NCBI GenBank assembly: GCA_022361535.1
Contig: JAKSAU010000444.1
Coordinates: 1-11,643, forward strand
Reading direction: 5' to 3'
DNA length: 11,643 nt
Source of the DNA: Desulfobacterales bacterium
GTDB taxonomy: Bacteria > Desulfobacterota > Desulfobacteria > Desulfobacterales > Desulfobacteraceae
In this document: positions 1 through 8,002 of the stretch, piece after piece
How positions within the stretch are numbered: the stretch's first letter is position 1
How the letters are laid out: every line of letters starts with the position of its first letter
Position numbers and translations under genes: made by a program
The notes under the pieces: model-generated
Seen by the model: only the letters and a program-made list of their open reading frames with translations
The model's database searches: none
Told to the model about the DNA's origin: nothing

Positions 1-373
1 GGTCCTTTTGCATGGCAACCATGTATCCATAACATTTGAGTTGCTCAAGATGACTGAACGGCGGTTCTTGAACCATGATTTCCGGATTTTTGCGGCAGGT
101 TTTTATCTCTTGAACTATCACCCCTGATGACGCCTCCAGTAAACCGTCCATCCTGCCGAAAATTTCCAGGGTAAATGATGATTGCTCAATATTCAGGGAT
201 ATGGAAACTTCTTTTTGCCAGTCTTCAGTCCAGGATTCCTGTACTCGTATATGTTCCCGGATACCCTCCATGGCACGAATACGTGAAGAACTTCCCCGGC
301 CAAGATCTTGCTGGCGGCCTGCTGCGGCCACAAGATCCCTGACCGATACCCTGAATGTTGTTTTGTTTGCCAT
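1..373 (-). CDS. N-terminal part of a PD-(D/E)XK nuclease-like/Rad3-type DNA helicase (partial, runs off left edge)
   Basis: Only the first 124 codons are in the window; the rest lies to the left. The protein starts MANKTTFRVSVRDLVAAAG and then shows an SSSRIRAMEG segment (28-37), a GRMDG motif (73-77) and a QEIKT motif (88-92), followed by LEQLKCYGYMVAM (109-121). The spaced Asp76 and Glu89-x-Lys91 fit a PD-(D/E)XK nuclease core. The whole pattern (SVRxLV, SSSR, EGxRxH, GRxDG, EIK, QxKCYGY) matches, from memory, the front domain of Rad3/XPD/DinG-like ATP-dependent helicases of clostridia and related anaerobes. Such proteins are expected to act in DNA repair, with the helicase motors following this domain, but none of those motors is visible here. 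The ATG at 371-373 has an AGGA box upstream at suitable distance. It is divergent from the flavoprotein gene. It could instead be a lone Cas4/RecB-type nuclease; the missing C-terminus would decide. Confidence 0.68.
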   Translation of the reverse strand, partial: MANKTTFRVSVRDLVAAAGRQQDLGRGSSSRIRAMEGIREHIRVQESWTEDWQKEVSISLNIEQSSFTLEIFGRMDGLLEASSGVIVQEIKTCRKNPEIMVQEPPFSHLEQLKCYGYMVAMQKD

Positions 374-449
374 TACAATTTCCTGCTTTCTAATATTGTA
401 GTGACTATCCTTTTAACTTGATTTTGCTTTGGTGAAAAGACCAATCCTT

Positions 450-478
450 TTGACACTAAGGCTTGAAAAGGTTAAATT
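450..478 (+). promoter_or_regulatory. sigma70-like promoter for the flavoprotein-GGDEF/EAL unit
   Basis: A perfect -35 hexamer TTGACA (450-455) is followed by a 17-bp spacer and a -10 hexamer TAAATT (473-478). It lies in the 353-bp gap between two divergent genes and points toward the gene at 727. Transcription would begin near 485, giving a leader of about 240 nt. This is pattern evidence only. Confidence 0.5.
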
Positions 479-503
479 AAAAATTACTTTTCTATTTGAT
501 GTC

Positions 504-673
504 AATCTGGAAACAGGCAGATTATACGAGATCAAAGCAGCTTAAACTATTTACCACAGATAAACCGATATACCACAAAGCCTTGCTTAATAAAGGCAAG
601 GTAACCCCATAAATTGTATATGATCTATTCAAAACCGGATCAGTTCAAGCTGGTGTTAATAGCATCGCTTGAA
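504..673 (+). promoter_or_regulatory. presumed leader with three short inverted repeats
   Basis: Downstream of the predicted promoter are three stem-loop candidates. The first is AATCTG/CAGATT (504-509 with 518-523, 8-nt loop). The second is CCTTGC/GCAAGG (581-586 with 596-601, 9-nt loop). The third is TTCAAGC/GCTTGAA (644-650 with 667-673, 16-nt loop). None is followed by a T-run, so they do not look like intrinsic terminators. No known riboswitch core was recognised. The rest of the 374-726 gap holds no convincing gene. Confidence 0.3.
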
Positions 674-716
674 ACAAATGCAGTAGAGGGAATCAATCAG
701 GGACGCTAAGAGAATC

Positions 717-722
717 AGGAGG
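717..722 (+). promoter_or_regulatory. strong Shine-Dalgarno site AGGAGG
   Basis: A full AGGAGG lies 4 nt upstream of the ATG at 727 and fixes that start. It contrasts with the gene at 1804, which has no clear Shine-Dalgarno and may depend on translation of this upstream gene. Confidence 0.8.
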
Positions 723-726
723 AATC

Positions 727-1761
727 ATGCCAGTAAATGACCACTATGTTATCATAGGGAACGGTCCGGCAGGAAATCGAGCCGCATCCACCCTGAGACA
801 GAAAGATAATGACGCCCAGATAACAATTGTTTCAGATGAGGCCGTGCCTTTTTATTATAAACCCAAGTTAACCAAATACATTTTAGATGAAATAGATTTG
901 TCAAAGCTGATGGTCAAAAGCCTTGCCGAATACAGCAGTGAAGGCATCCGGGTTTGCCTGGGCCAGTCCGTCACAAAAATAGATCCAAATTCAAAGACAA
1001 TTTACATCCAGCAGGGAGATAATATTCAATATACCAAGTTGATCATAGCATCAGGATCAAGACACCGGATCCTGCCATCAATGGAGCGTTATGCTTCCAG
1101 TCTTAAGTTTGTAACATCCTATGACCAGGCAATGGAGTACAAAGACCAGATCCGCAAAGCCAAGGACGTTTTTGCTTTTGGCGGAGACTTTGTTGGGTTT
1201 AAATTTGTTCGTTTATTAACCAAGATGGAAAAGAATGTCAGTTTGCTGATTTACCCGAATGCATTCTGGCCGTTTAACCTGACCGCGGAAGTAACATCTG
1301 CCATTGAGCGATCTCTTTTGGGGACAGGTGTGGATATTATACAGGAAGATGATATCAAAACCATTGCCGAAGCAGGTACGGGCTATAGGGTTGTTACCCA
1401 AAAAGGAACTGAAAAACAGGTAGACCTGGTCTTTTCTTTTAACGGGCTGATACCCAGTATAGAGTTCGCACAGGGAAGCGGTCTCGAATTGGATCGCGGC
1501 ATCCTGGTCAATGAATACCTGCAGACCAATATCCCTGATATCTACGCCTGCGGATCATGCGCCCAGATTTTTAATCCAACTATTAAAGCCTATACAACGT
1601 CAATCGGCTGGCCCAATGCCGTATCCCAGGGAGAGCTTGCAGCGATGAACCTTTTAGGGGGACACAAGGTTATCCAGTTGGCAGGCCGTAAATACTTTGA
1701 TATGGAAGGTGTTAAGATTAAAACAACCTGGTGGGAAGGGATTGACGAGGCTGAAGAATAA
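727..1761 (+). CDS. FAD-binding pyridine nucleotide-disulfide-type oxidoreductase with degenerate NAD and FAD motifs
   Basis: This 344-residue cytoplasmic protein has the fold signature of the NADH oxidase/nitrite reductase NirB/rubredoxin reductase group. The N-terminal dinucleotide motif GNGPAG (11-16) binds FAD, ASGS (108-111) is the usual ATG-like loop, and GWPNAVSQGELAAMNLLG near 294-311 matches the family C-terminal helix. Two motifs are unusual. The second Rossmann motif, normally GGGxxGxE, reads GGDFVGFK (152-159), so the third Gly and the acidic residue are changed. The second FAD motif, normally YAxGDxA, reads YACGSCAQ (273-280), with Ser277 replacing the Asp that contacts the FAD ribityl chain. 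No CxxC redox pair is seen, and the protein is shorter than typical members of roughly 400 residues. NAD(P)H use is therefore doubtful; a flavin-based sensor or an enzyme with another electron partner is possible. The next gene starts 42 bp downstream on the same strand, which suggests co-transcription. Confidence 0.85.
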   Translation: MPVNDHYVIIGNGPAGNRAASTLRQKDNDAQITIVSDEAVPFYYKPKLTKYILDEIDLSKLMVKSLAEYSSEGIRVCLGQSVTKIDPNSKTIYIQQGDNIQYTKLIIASGSRHRILPSMERYASSLKFVTSYDQAMEYKDQIRKAKDVFAFGGDFVGFKFVRLLTKMEKNVSLLIYPNAFWPFNLTAEVTSAIERSLLGTGVDIIQEDDIKTIAEAGTGYRVVTQKGTEKQVDLVFSFNGLIPSIEFAQGSGLELDRGILVNEYLQTNIPDIYACGSCAQIFNPTIKAYTTSIGWPNAVSQGELAAMNLLGGHKVIQLAGRKYFDMEGVKIKTTWWEGIDEAEE

Positions 1762-1803
1762 AAATACCAGGATCTTTAAAACGCAAAGGCTAGATAAGTA
1801 AAT

Positions 1804-4800
1804 ATGGGCAAACAGTCCGAAAATACGATTGGTCATAAAGCAACCGGAAAAGAAAATATTAAGAATGCCAACTATCAGGGCCTGGTAGAAGCAGCAAACA
1901 GCATCATACTGAGTATAGATATCAACGGACTTATTTCGTACATTAATCCGTTTGGTATGGATTTTTTTGGTTTTAGCGAAGATGAAATTATCGGTCGTTC
2001 CCCCATGGAAACCATTGTACCCAAAACACAGTCCGATGGTATCACATCCGAGTTTCTTCTTGATCTTATAAAAAATCCTACCCCATATGCCAGCCATACC
2101 AACGAAAATATAAAGAAAGACGGCACCCGTGTATGGGTGTCATGGACGAACAAGGGGATATTTGACAATCAAGGCAACCTTGTAGAGGTTCTATCTGTAG
2201 GGAACGACATTTCCAGGCTGAAGCGGATGGAAGAAGAATTGTTCAACCACCGCAGGAACCTTGAATCCCTTGTCCAGGAACGAACACTTGAACTGGGCGA
2301 CGCGACGCGCAACCTTGTCAGCAGTAAGAACCGGCTGATTTTGTTGAATACGATTTCAACCTGCATCATACAGGATAAGACGGTTTCTTTTACCATCAGC
2401 CGTATTCTTGAGCAGTTGACACATATTTTTAAACACTGCGGGGCTGCTTATATCAGGGTTTCTCCAGGTGCTACCCTATTGAGCATTAATCAGACCAATG
2501 CACCTGATGCACTGCCGGATATTGCGGGTATCTCCCTTGACGTGGCAAGGGCCCGTCCTTTTTTTGAAGATCTGATTGATAATTTCAAACCCTACTTTTT
2601 TTCAGATACCACCCGTACAGAGAATAAAAAAGGACTTGACGATTTTGTGGAGGAGACCGGTATTCGTTCGGGTATGGCTGTCCCACTCGTTCAGAACCGG
2701 CGTCTCATGGGATTGATTTTTATTTATTCTTTGTCTTCAAGAACGTGGGAATCAGACGAAATTGAAATGATGGAGCAGGTGGGGGAAGCCCTGGCTGTTG
2801 CCATCGGCCACCGCAGGAATAAAAACAAACTGGTGGAGCAGGAAGAATTTTTAGAAAATGTGTTTGATGGCGTAGATATAGGCATTTTTGCCATTGCAGT
2901 CCGCGATAACGGGGTGGTGCTTTTTGAAAACATCAACCAGGCCTATGAGTCCCTTCGTCAAATTGAGTTGGGACGGGTCATAGGGACCTCTTTAGATAGT
3001 CTGGCCGGAGCCATGTCCCAGAGTGAACTGGACATGTTTAAAGACAAGGTGGACCAGTGTATCCGGGAAAAGAGGATCATAAAGTTCATAGAAGAAACCA
3101 GGGTGGATGGTGAGATAAAATACTGGCTGACCCGACTTAGTCCAGTAATGGATCAGGGCGGTACTATCTTTCGAATAATCGGGGCATCAACAGATATTTC
3201 AGACCAGAAACTGAATGAGACTCGTTTAAAAGATGCTCAGCGAATTGCTAAACTCGGTGATTTTGATCGCGATATTGCTACCCGTGTGTTTTCATGTTCC
3301 GATCAGATTCGCAAGATGTTCGGATGGGATGAAACTATCTGCCCTGGCTATCAGGATTTTCTTGACATTATTCATCCTGAAGACCGGGGGTATGTGGAAA
3401 AGGAGATTGGCCGGGCTGTTGAAGCAAAATCATCATATGACCTTGAGTACCGGATTATTCATGATTCAGGTAAAGAAAAAATTATAAATGAGATCGGTGA
3501 GGTTGTGCTTGACGATGCCCAAGATCCTTTTAAGGTGACCGGCATTGTCCAGGATGTCACGGAGCAAAAAAAGTTCAAAGATGAAATCGAATTGGCCCGC
3601 AAAGTTTTTGATAATGCCGTTGAAGGCGTGGTGGTGACCGATTGTGACGGAATCATTGAGTTTGTGAACAAAGGCTTTTCAACCATTACCGGCTATACCG
3701 AAGAAGAGGCCATAGGAAAAAACCCTAACCTTCTTAAATCCGACCGGCATGACCGCCATTTTTACAAGGAAATGTGGGACGCCCTGGACAGGGACGGGCA
3801 CTGGTCTGGTGAAATTTGGAACCGCCGGAAAAGTGGCGAAGCATACCCGGAATGGCTGTCCATAACTGCGATTACAGATCACCGCGGAAACCCAGTTCGG
3901 TATATGTCGGTGTTCAATGATCTGTCGGATATCAGAGAACGTGAAGAACAGCTCAAGTTTCAGGCCAACTATGATGCCCTGACCGGTTTGCCGAACCGGA
4001 CCCTTCTCCAGGACCGGATCCAGATGGCAATCCACAGGACATCAAGGGAAGAAAAAGGACTGGCTGTAATTTTCCTTGATATGGACGATTTCAAGCATGT
4101 AAACGACACTCTTGGACATGCCAAAGGCGATTTGCTGCTCCAACAGTTTGCAAGCAGGCTTCTGGGTTCTGTGAGGGAGCAGGATACGGTTGCCCGTTAT
4201 GGTGGTGATGAGTTTGTAATCTTAATCCCGGATACAAATGATACAGACACCATCATCACCATTATAGAGCGAATCAGACTGTCCCTGTTAGAATCATTTA
4301 TCATTGATGCAAAAGAATTCTTTCTTGGGGTCAGCATCGGAGTCACCATCTGTCCGGATGACGGGTCAACGCCGGATGTTCTTATTGCCAATGCTGATAT
4401 GGCCATGTATCGTTCCAAAGAGCATGGTAAAGGCAAGTACGCCTTTTTTACCTCTGAACTGAACCGCCAGGTGGCCCTCCGGGTGGAATTGGAAACGGAT
4501 CTGCGGCATGCCCTTTCCAGAAATGAGTTTAGTATTTATCTGCAGCCCAAACTGGATATCGCAACCGGACAGATATGCGGTGCAGAAGCATTGCTCAGAT
4601 GGCAGCATCCTGAAAAGGGTATGGTTAGACCTGACGCATTTATTCCTTTGGCTGAAGAGACCGGGCTTATTAACCCTATCGGGGAGTGGGTACTGGATCA
4701 GGCCTGTTTGAGAGCAAAAGAGTGTTCTAAAATTGTGAACCGGTATTTCAGTGTTGCCGTTAACATTTCATCCCGACAGGTAAAGGACATAGATTTGGTA

Positions 4801-5247
4801 GACCTGGTATCCAGAGGTTTGGCCTCTCACCAGATTCCACCTGAATGCCTTGATATTGAGATCACAGAAAGTGCGGTTATGGGCAATGTGGACAAGGCCA
4901 AAACCATGCTCCGTCAACTAAATGATATGGGAATTAAAATCAGCATTGATGATTTTGGAACCGGTTTTTCTTCTTTGTCTTATCTAAGGTTGTTTCCTGT
5001 TTCCATTCTCAAAATTGATAAAAGTTTTGTTGACGATATCCCAATGGATAATGATTCCAACACCATGGTTACAACCATAATATCCATGGCCCGTCACCTG
5101 AATTTGACGACGGTGGCAGAAGGGGTCGAAAAAGCGGAGCAGCTTGATTTCCTTAAAACCAATAACTGCGACCAGATCCAGGGGTATTATTTTGCACCGC
5201 CCATGCCGGTAGACGAGTTTATGGTATTTTTAAAAAAGAATACCTGA
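1804..5247 (+). CDS. multi-PAS/GAF sensor diguanylate cyclase-phosphodiesterase (GGDEF-EAL)
   Basis: This 1147-residue protein makes and/or degrades cyclic-di-GMP. Approximate order: PAS1 (24-138), a coiled-coil-like linker (140-180), GAF (178-336), PAS2 (346-468), PAS3 with HPEDR (475-590), PAS4 (598-712), GGDEF (718-885), EAL (893-1143). GGDEF is intact at 800-804. An RxxD inhibitory site, REQD (791-794), sits five residues ahead of it, which predicts product inhibition. The EAL domain keeps EALLRW (928-933), NISSRQ (987-992), EITES (1019-1023), DDFGTG (1049-1054), KIDKSF (1070-1075), VAEGVE (1104-1109) and QGYYF (1126-1130). All metal and catalytic positions thus look functional. There is no signal peptide or membrane segment, so it should sense cytoplasmic signals. 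The ATG at 1804 has only a weak ribosome site; an in-frame stop at 1795 and no earlier start codon after it make it the best choice. Ligands of the PAS and GAF domains cannot be read from the sequence. Confidence 0.95.
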   Translation: MGKQSENTIGHKATGKENIKNANYQGLVEAANSIILSIDINGLISYINPFGMDFFGFSEDEIIGRSPMETIVPKTQSDGITSEFLLDLIKNPTPYASHTNENIKKDGTRVWVSWTNKGIFDNQGNLVEVLSVGNDISRLKRMEEELFNHRRNLESLVQERTLELGDATRNLVSSKNRLILLNTISTCIIQDKTVSFTISRILEQLTHIFKHCGAAYIRVSPGATLLSINQTNAPDALPDIAGISLDVARARPFFEDLIDNFKPYFFSDTTRTENKKGLDDFVEETGIRSGMAVPLVQNRRLMGLIFIYSLSSRTWESDEIEMMEQVGEALAVAIGHRRNKNKLVEQEEFLENVFDGVDIGIFAIAVRDNGVVLFENINQAYESLRQIELGRVIGTSLDSLAGAMSQSELDMFKDKVDQCIREKRIIKFIEETRVDGEIKYWLTRLSPVMDQGGTIFRIIGASTDISDQKLNETRLKDAQRIAKLGDFDRDIATRVFSCSDQIRKMFGWDETICPGYQDFLDIIHPEDRGYVEKEIGRAVEAKSSYDLEYRIIHDSGKEKIINEIGEVVLDDAQDPFKVTGIVQDVTEQKKFKDEIELARKVFDNAVEGVVVTDCDGIIEFVNKGFSTITGYTEEEAIGKNPNLLKSDRHDRHFYKEMWDALDRDGHWSGEIWNRRKSGEAYPEWLSITAITDHRGNPVRYMSVFNDLSDIREREEQLKFQANYDALTGLPNRTLLQDRIQMAIHRTSREEKGLAVIFLDMDDFKHVNDTLGHAKGDLLLQQFASRLLGSVREQDTVARYGGDEFVILIPDTNDTDTIITIIERIRLSLLESFIIDAKEFFLGVSIGVTICPDDGSTPDVLIANADMAMYRSKEHGKGKYAFFTSELNRQVALRVELETDLRHALSRNEFSIYLQPKLDIATGQICGAEALLRWQHPEKGMVRPDAFIPLAEETGLINPIGEWVLDQACLRAKECSKIVNRYFSVAVNISSRQVKDIDLVDLVSRGLASHQIPPECLDIEITESAVMGNVDKAKTMLRQLNDMGIKISIDDFGTGFSSLSYLRLFPVSILKIDKSFVDDIPMDNDSNTMVTTIISMARHLNLTTVAEGVEKAEQLDFLKTNNCDQIQGYYFAPPMPVDEFMVFLKKNT

Positions 5248-5270
5248 TGCTGGATCGTCTATGAGCATCA
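5245..5270. repeat. inverted repeat spanning two convergent stop codons
   Basis: TGATGCT (5245-5251) and AGCATCA (5264-5270) form a 7-bp stem with a 12-nt loop. The left arm begins with the TGA stop of the GGDEF/EAL gene. The right arm ends with the reverse-complement TGA stop of rapA. The intergenic gap is only 20 bp. There is no T-run on either side, so a weak bidirectional terminator is possible but unproven. Confidence 0.4.
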
Positions 5271-7958
5271 CACATCCGTCCGGATCAGCCGAATGGCATC
5301 CAGCCGAATTCTTGCTTGGGATAAATGGTCTGAAATAGCCTTATACTCTGACCGGGCTGCCTGGACTTCCTTATCAGAAATATCAGGATTAATCTGTTTC
5401 AAGTATTCCAACCGTTCGATCTCTTTACCCAAAGTATTATCAAGGTCCTCTAATAGCTTTGAGCGCAAGTCTTTCGCTTTTTTATCAGCCAGATCACGGC
5501 TTTTTTCAACGAGGCCCGGAAGCAAATCGTTTTTAATCGGTTCCATGTCCATGAACCAGTTTGGATGATCTGATTGGAGTTGGCTCCAAAAATCCTCGGG
5601 AAGGTTTTTTGCTTCCTTGCCCTCATGGTCGACCAATAAATGGATGGGTTGAAGCCTGGAAAATCTTCCGGCTCCTGCAATGGATTCAATGGAAGGAACT
5701 TCCAAAGTGAATAATGTTTCTATAAATATTGCCGGGTGCTGCCAACCGGTAAGTTTTGCCACAGCAGATGTGCCTTCTTCCCTGGTGATGAAAAAATCCA
5801 AGACCTTGGAAATAAACGGATGATCCCAGGTGAAAAAGGTGATTTCTTCCCTGGAAATGGCAGTCGTTCTGTCAAAGGTGGCAGTTCGGCTGCCTTGGGG
5901 CAGGGCGGGGAACTGTTCGTCAGCGATTCTGTCTACAGACAGGGATACGGTCTTCTCGCCGGGTTTATCGCTGATGAGATCTATCTCAACACCGTAATAA
6001 TCCAGGAGTCGTTCCATGAGTCCGTAAAGACCTGTCTCTTTATCTATGGATTTGATAGCATGTATCACGTTTTTTGCCGGGATTGGTTTAAATGAGTTCA
6101 AGGCCAGCAGAATGTGTTTTCCTTTGTCTAACCTGGCCTGAACGTCTTGTGTATAAGAGGCTGAAGTGTCAAGGAGGCTGGAGAATTGTTCTTCATCCAC
6201 CTGGCCTGTCTGTTCTGTTTTTTTGATTAGCGGGATTAAATCATTTTCAAACCGGGTGAAAATGGAGTGGCTGCCGTTTATGTTGTTGGCTAAAAGGGGC
6301 AGCCCTTTTGTATACCACCTGGCCAGTATTTCCTGGCCTGTCCCGCAGATATAAGGGGTATGGATGGAAATATCTTTTTTCTGGCCGATTCTGTCCACAC
6401 GGCCAATGCGTTGTTCCAAAAGTTCAGGATTGGTCGGCAGATCAAAAAGAAACAGGTGATGGGCAAATTGAAAGTTTCTGCCTTCACTGCCGATTTCAGA
6501 TGAGATCAACAGCCTGGCTCCGTCCTTTTTAGCAAACCATGCAGCCTGGCGATCTCGCTGGAGCAGGCTCATTGTTTCATCAAACCTGGCGGCATCTACT
6601 GCAATGTGGGTCTGTACAGCGTTATGGGCCTGCTCAGCCATGGCGGGCGTGGAGCAGATAACTAGCATCTTTTCCGGTTTGATGGATTTGGCAAGCTGGG
6701 CCAGGTAGATAATTCTTGGGTCTTGGGGGGAAACCGTTCCTGTTGCAAAGAACTGATTTCCTTTAAGGGGGGCAAGCTGCACCTTGCGTTTGGGAAACCC
6801 TTTAATGGCCTCACGCCGGTTTCTGAAAATAACCCGGCCAGGCCCAAAGGTATCCAACAACTGGTCAACAGGTTTGTTTGCATCTAAAAGCTGTTTTGCC
6901 TTTTGGGCAGTTTTTACATAACCTTTGGCTTCCTTTTCGTATACCGCCTGATCATAGTACCGGTCAGGGTCCAAAAGGCGAAGTTGAGCAAAATGAGTGT
7001 CCGGGCCCATCTGTTCCGGTGTGGCTGATAATAAAAGCAGGCCTCTGCATTTGCGGCCCAATTCTTCCATAAAAGTATAGAACTCAGGATCATCGGTAAT
7101 GTGATGTGCTTCGTCCATGATGACCATGTCCCAACCTGCTTCAATGAGAAGATCACGGTGTGCGGATTTTTCAAGGATAAAGGACTGGCTGCAGATACCC
7201 TGCTGGTCGCCGGAAAACGGATTGGTTTTAGAATCGGACTGGAAAGCATCTTGAACATAGGTTGTATTAAAAAGCCTGAAATTTAGATTGAATTTTCGGA
7301 ACAATTCAATAAACCATTGGTGGACAAGTGCGTCCGGTACAATGATTAAAACACGTTGAATTTGCCCTAAAACCAGCAACCTGTGCAAGATTAGACCGGC
7401 TTCAATTGTTTTGCCCAGGCCGGTTTCATCCGAGAGCAATACCCTTGGAAAATAACGCTTACACACCTCTTGAGCAATGTAGAATTGATGGGGGATAAGA
7501 TCCACCTGTCCGCCTAAAAATCCCCTTGCAGCAGAGTTGTGGTATTGGCTGATTTTAAAAAGAATTTCCTTTCTTAAATCAAACAACATACTTGGTCCTG
7601 CCAAACCTGCTGAAAGACGCTCCTGCGGCATGGAAACATCCATGAACGGCCCAAGATTTTTTTCATGGGCCTCTTTGCCTTCCCCTGAATAGGTGATCAG
7701 GCCGTTGTTTTCATGTGTCTGCTCCACAAGAAAACTCTGATTGTCTTTGGTGGTAATCCTGTCACCTGGTTTGAATATGATCCGTTGGACGGGTGCCGAA
7801 CTCAAGCTGTACTGCCGATTGCAATTCCCACCCGGAAATTCAATCCGAATCGTCCTTTTGTCGTGTGAAATCAGAAAACCTAGTCCCAATTCGGGCTCAG
7901 CCTGGGAGATCCATCTTTGTCCCATAGCAAGGTGTTGTGCGGGGTTTTTCCGGCTCAT
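5268..7958 (-). CDS. rapA: RNA polymerase-associated Swi2/Snf2 ATPase RapA (HepA)
   Basis: This 896-residue protein is colinear with E. coli RapA (968 aa), which binds RNA polymerase and aids its recycling using ATP. The N-terminus carries the RapA signature GQRWISQAEPELGLG (13-27), as in the tandem Tudor-like N-terminal region. ATPase motifs are intact: Walker A DETGLGKT (177-184), DEAH box (282-285), SATPEQ (311-316), GSEGRNFQF (490-498) and QRIGRVDRIGQ (516-526). The C-terminus, ending in RLDAIRLI, also matches RapA. The roughly 70 missing residues, compared from memory with E. coli, fall mainly at about 350-415 between the two RecA-like lobes. The ATG at 7956-7958 has AAGG 4 nt upstream. 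An internal Met12 is possible but has no ribosome site. The gene has its own promoter and operator-like palindrome upstream and is separated from yqeY by a terminator. Confidence 0.95.
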   Translation of the reverse strand: MSRKNPAQHLAMGQRWISQAEPELGLGFLISHDKRTIRIEFPGGNCNRQYSLSSAPVQRIIFKPGDRITTKDNQSFLVEQTHENNGLITYSGEGKEAHEKNLGPFMDVSMPQERLSAGLAGPSMLFDLRKEILFKISQYHNSAARGFLGGQVDLIPHQFYIAQEVCKRYFPRVLLSDETGLGKTIEAGLILHRLLVLGQIQRVLIIVPDALVHQWFIELFRKFNLNFRLFNTTYVQDAFQSDSKTNPFSGDQQGICSQSFILEKSAHRDLLIEAGWDMVIMDEAHHITDDPEFYTFMEELGRKCRGLLLLSATPEQMGPDTHFAQLRLLDPDRYYDQAVYEKEAKGYVKTAQKAKQLLDANKPVDQLLDTFGPGRVIFRNRREAIKGFPKRKVQLAPLKGNQFFATGTVSPQDPRIIYLAQLAKSIKPEKMLVICSTPAMAEQAHNAVQTHIAVDAARFDETMSLLQRDRQAAWFAKKDGARLLISSEIGSEGRNFQFAHHLFLFDLPTNPELLEQRIGRVDRIGQKKDISIHTPYICGTGQEILARWYTKGLPLLANNINGSHSIFTRFENDLIPLIKKTEQTGQVDEEQFSSLLDTSASYTQDVQARLDKGKHILLALNSFKPIPAKNVIHAIKSIDKETGLYGLMERLLDYYGVEIDLISDKPGEKTVSLSVDRIADEQFPALPQGSRTATFDRTTAISREEITFFTWDHPFISKVLDFFITREEGTSAVAKLTGWQHPAIFIETLFTLEVPSIESIAGAGRFSRLQPIHLLVDHEGKEAKNLPEDFWSQLQSDHPNWFMDMEPIKNDLLPGLVEKSRDLADKKAKDLRSKLLEDLDNTLGKEIERLEYLKQINPDISDKEVQAARSEYKAISDHLSQARIRLDAIRLIRTDV

Positions 7959-8002
7959 GATGCCTTTGTGTATTTAAGTGGATAGTTTAATTAAAAGAGG
8001 TG

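Noticed and set aside
201..401. 66-codon plus-strand open frame
   Set aside because: It lies opposite the conserved nuclease-helicase N-terminus, has no family pattern and no good ribosome site.
503..527. A second promoter around TTGATG and TTATAC
   Set aside because: Spacing and the -10 match are poor compared with the TTGACA/TAAATT pair at 450-478.
690..726. GGGACGC segment before the flavoprotein gene as part of a cyclic-di-GMP (GEMM) riboswitch
   Set aside because: The rest of the GEMM core, including the CAAACC segment and tetraloop-receptor arrangement, is not present upstream; the short match is likely chance.
1654..2097. 147-codon minus-strand frame across the flavoprotein/GGDEF junction
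   Set aside because: It is antisense to two well-supported genes and shows no recognisable domain; its composition is that of a reverse-frame shadow.
5274..5285. ATCCG-TC-CGGAT mini-palindrome at the end of rapA as a terminator
   Set aside because: A two-base loop cannot form a stable hairpin and no T-run follows; it is within coding sequence.
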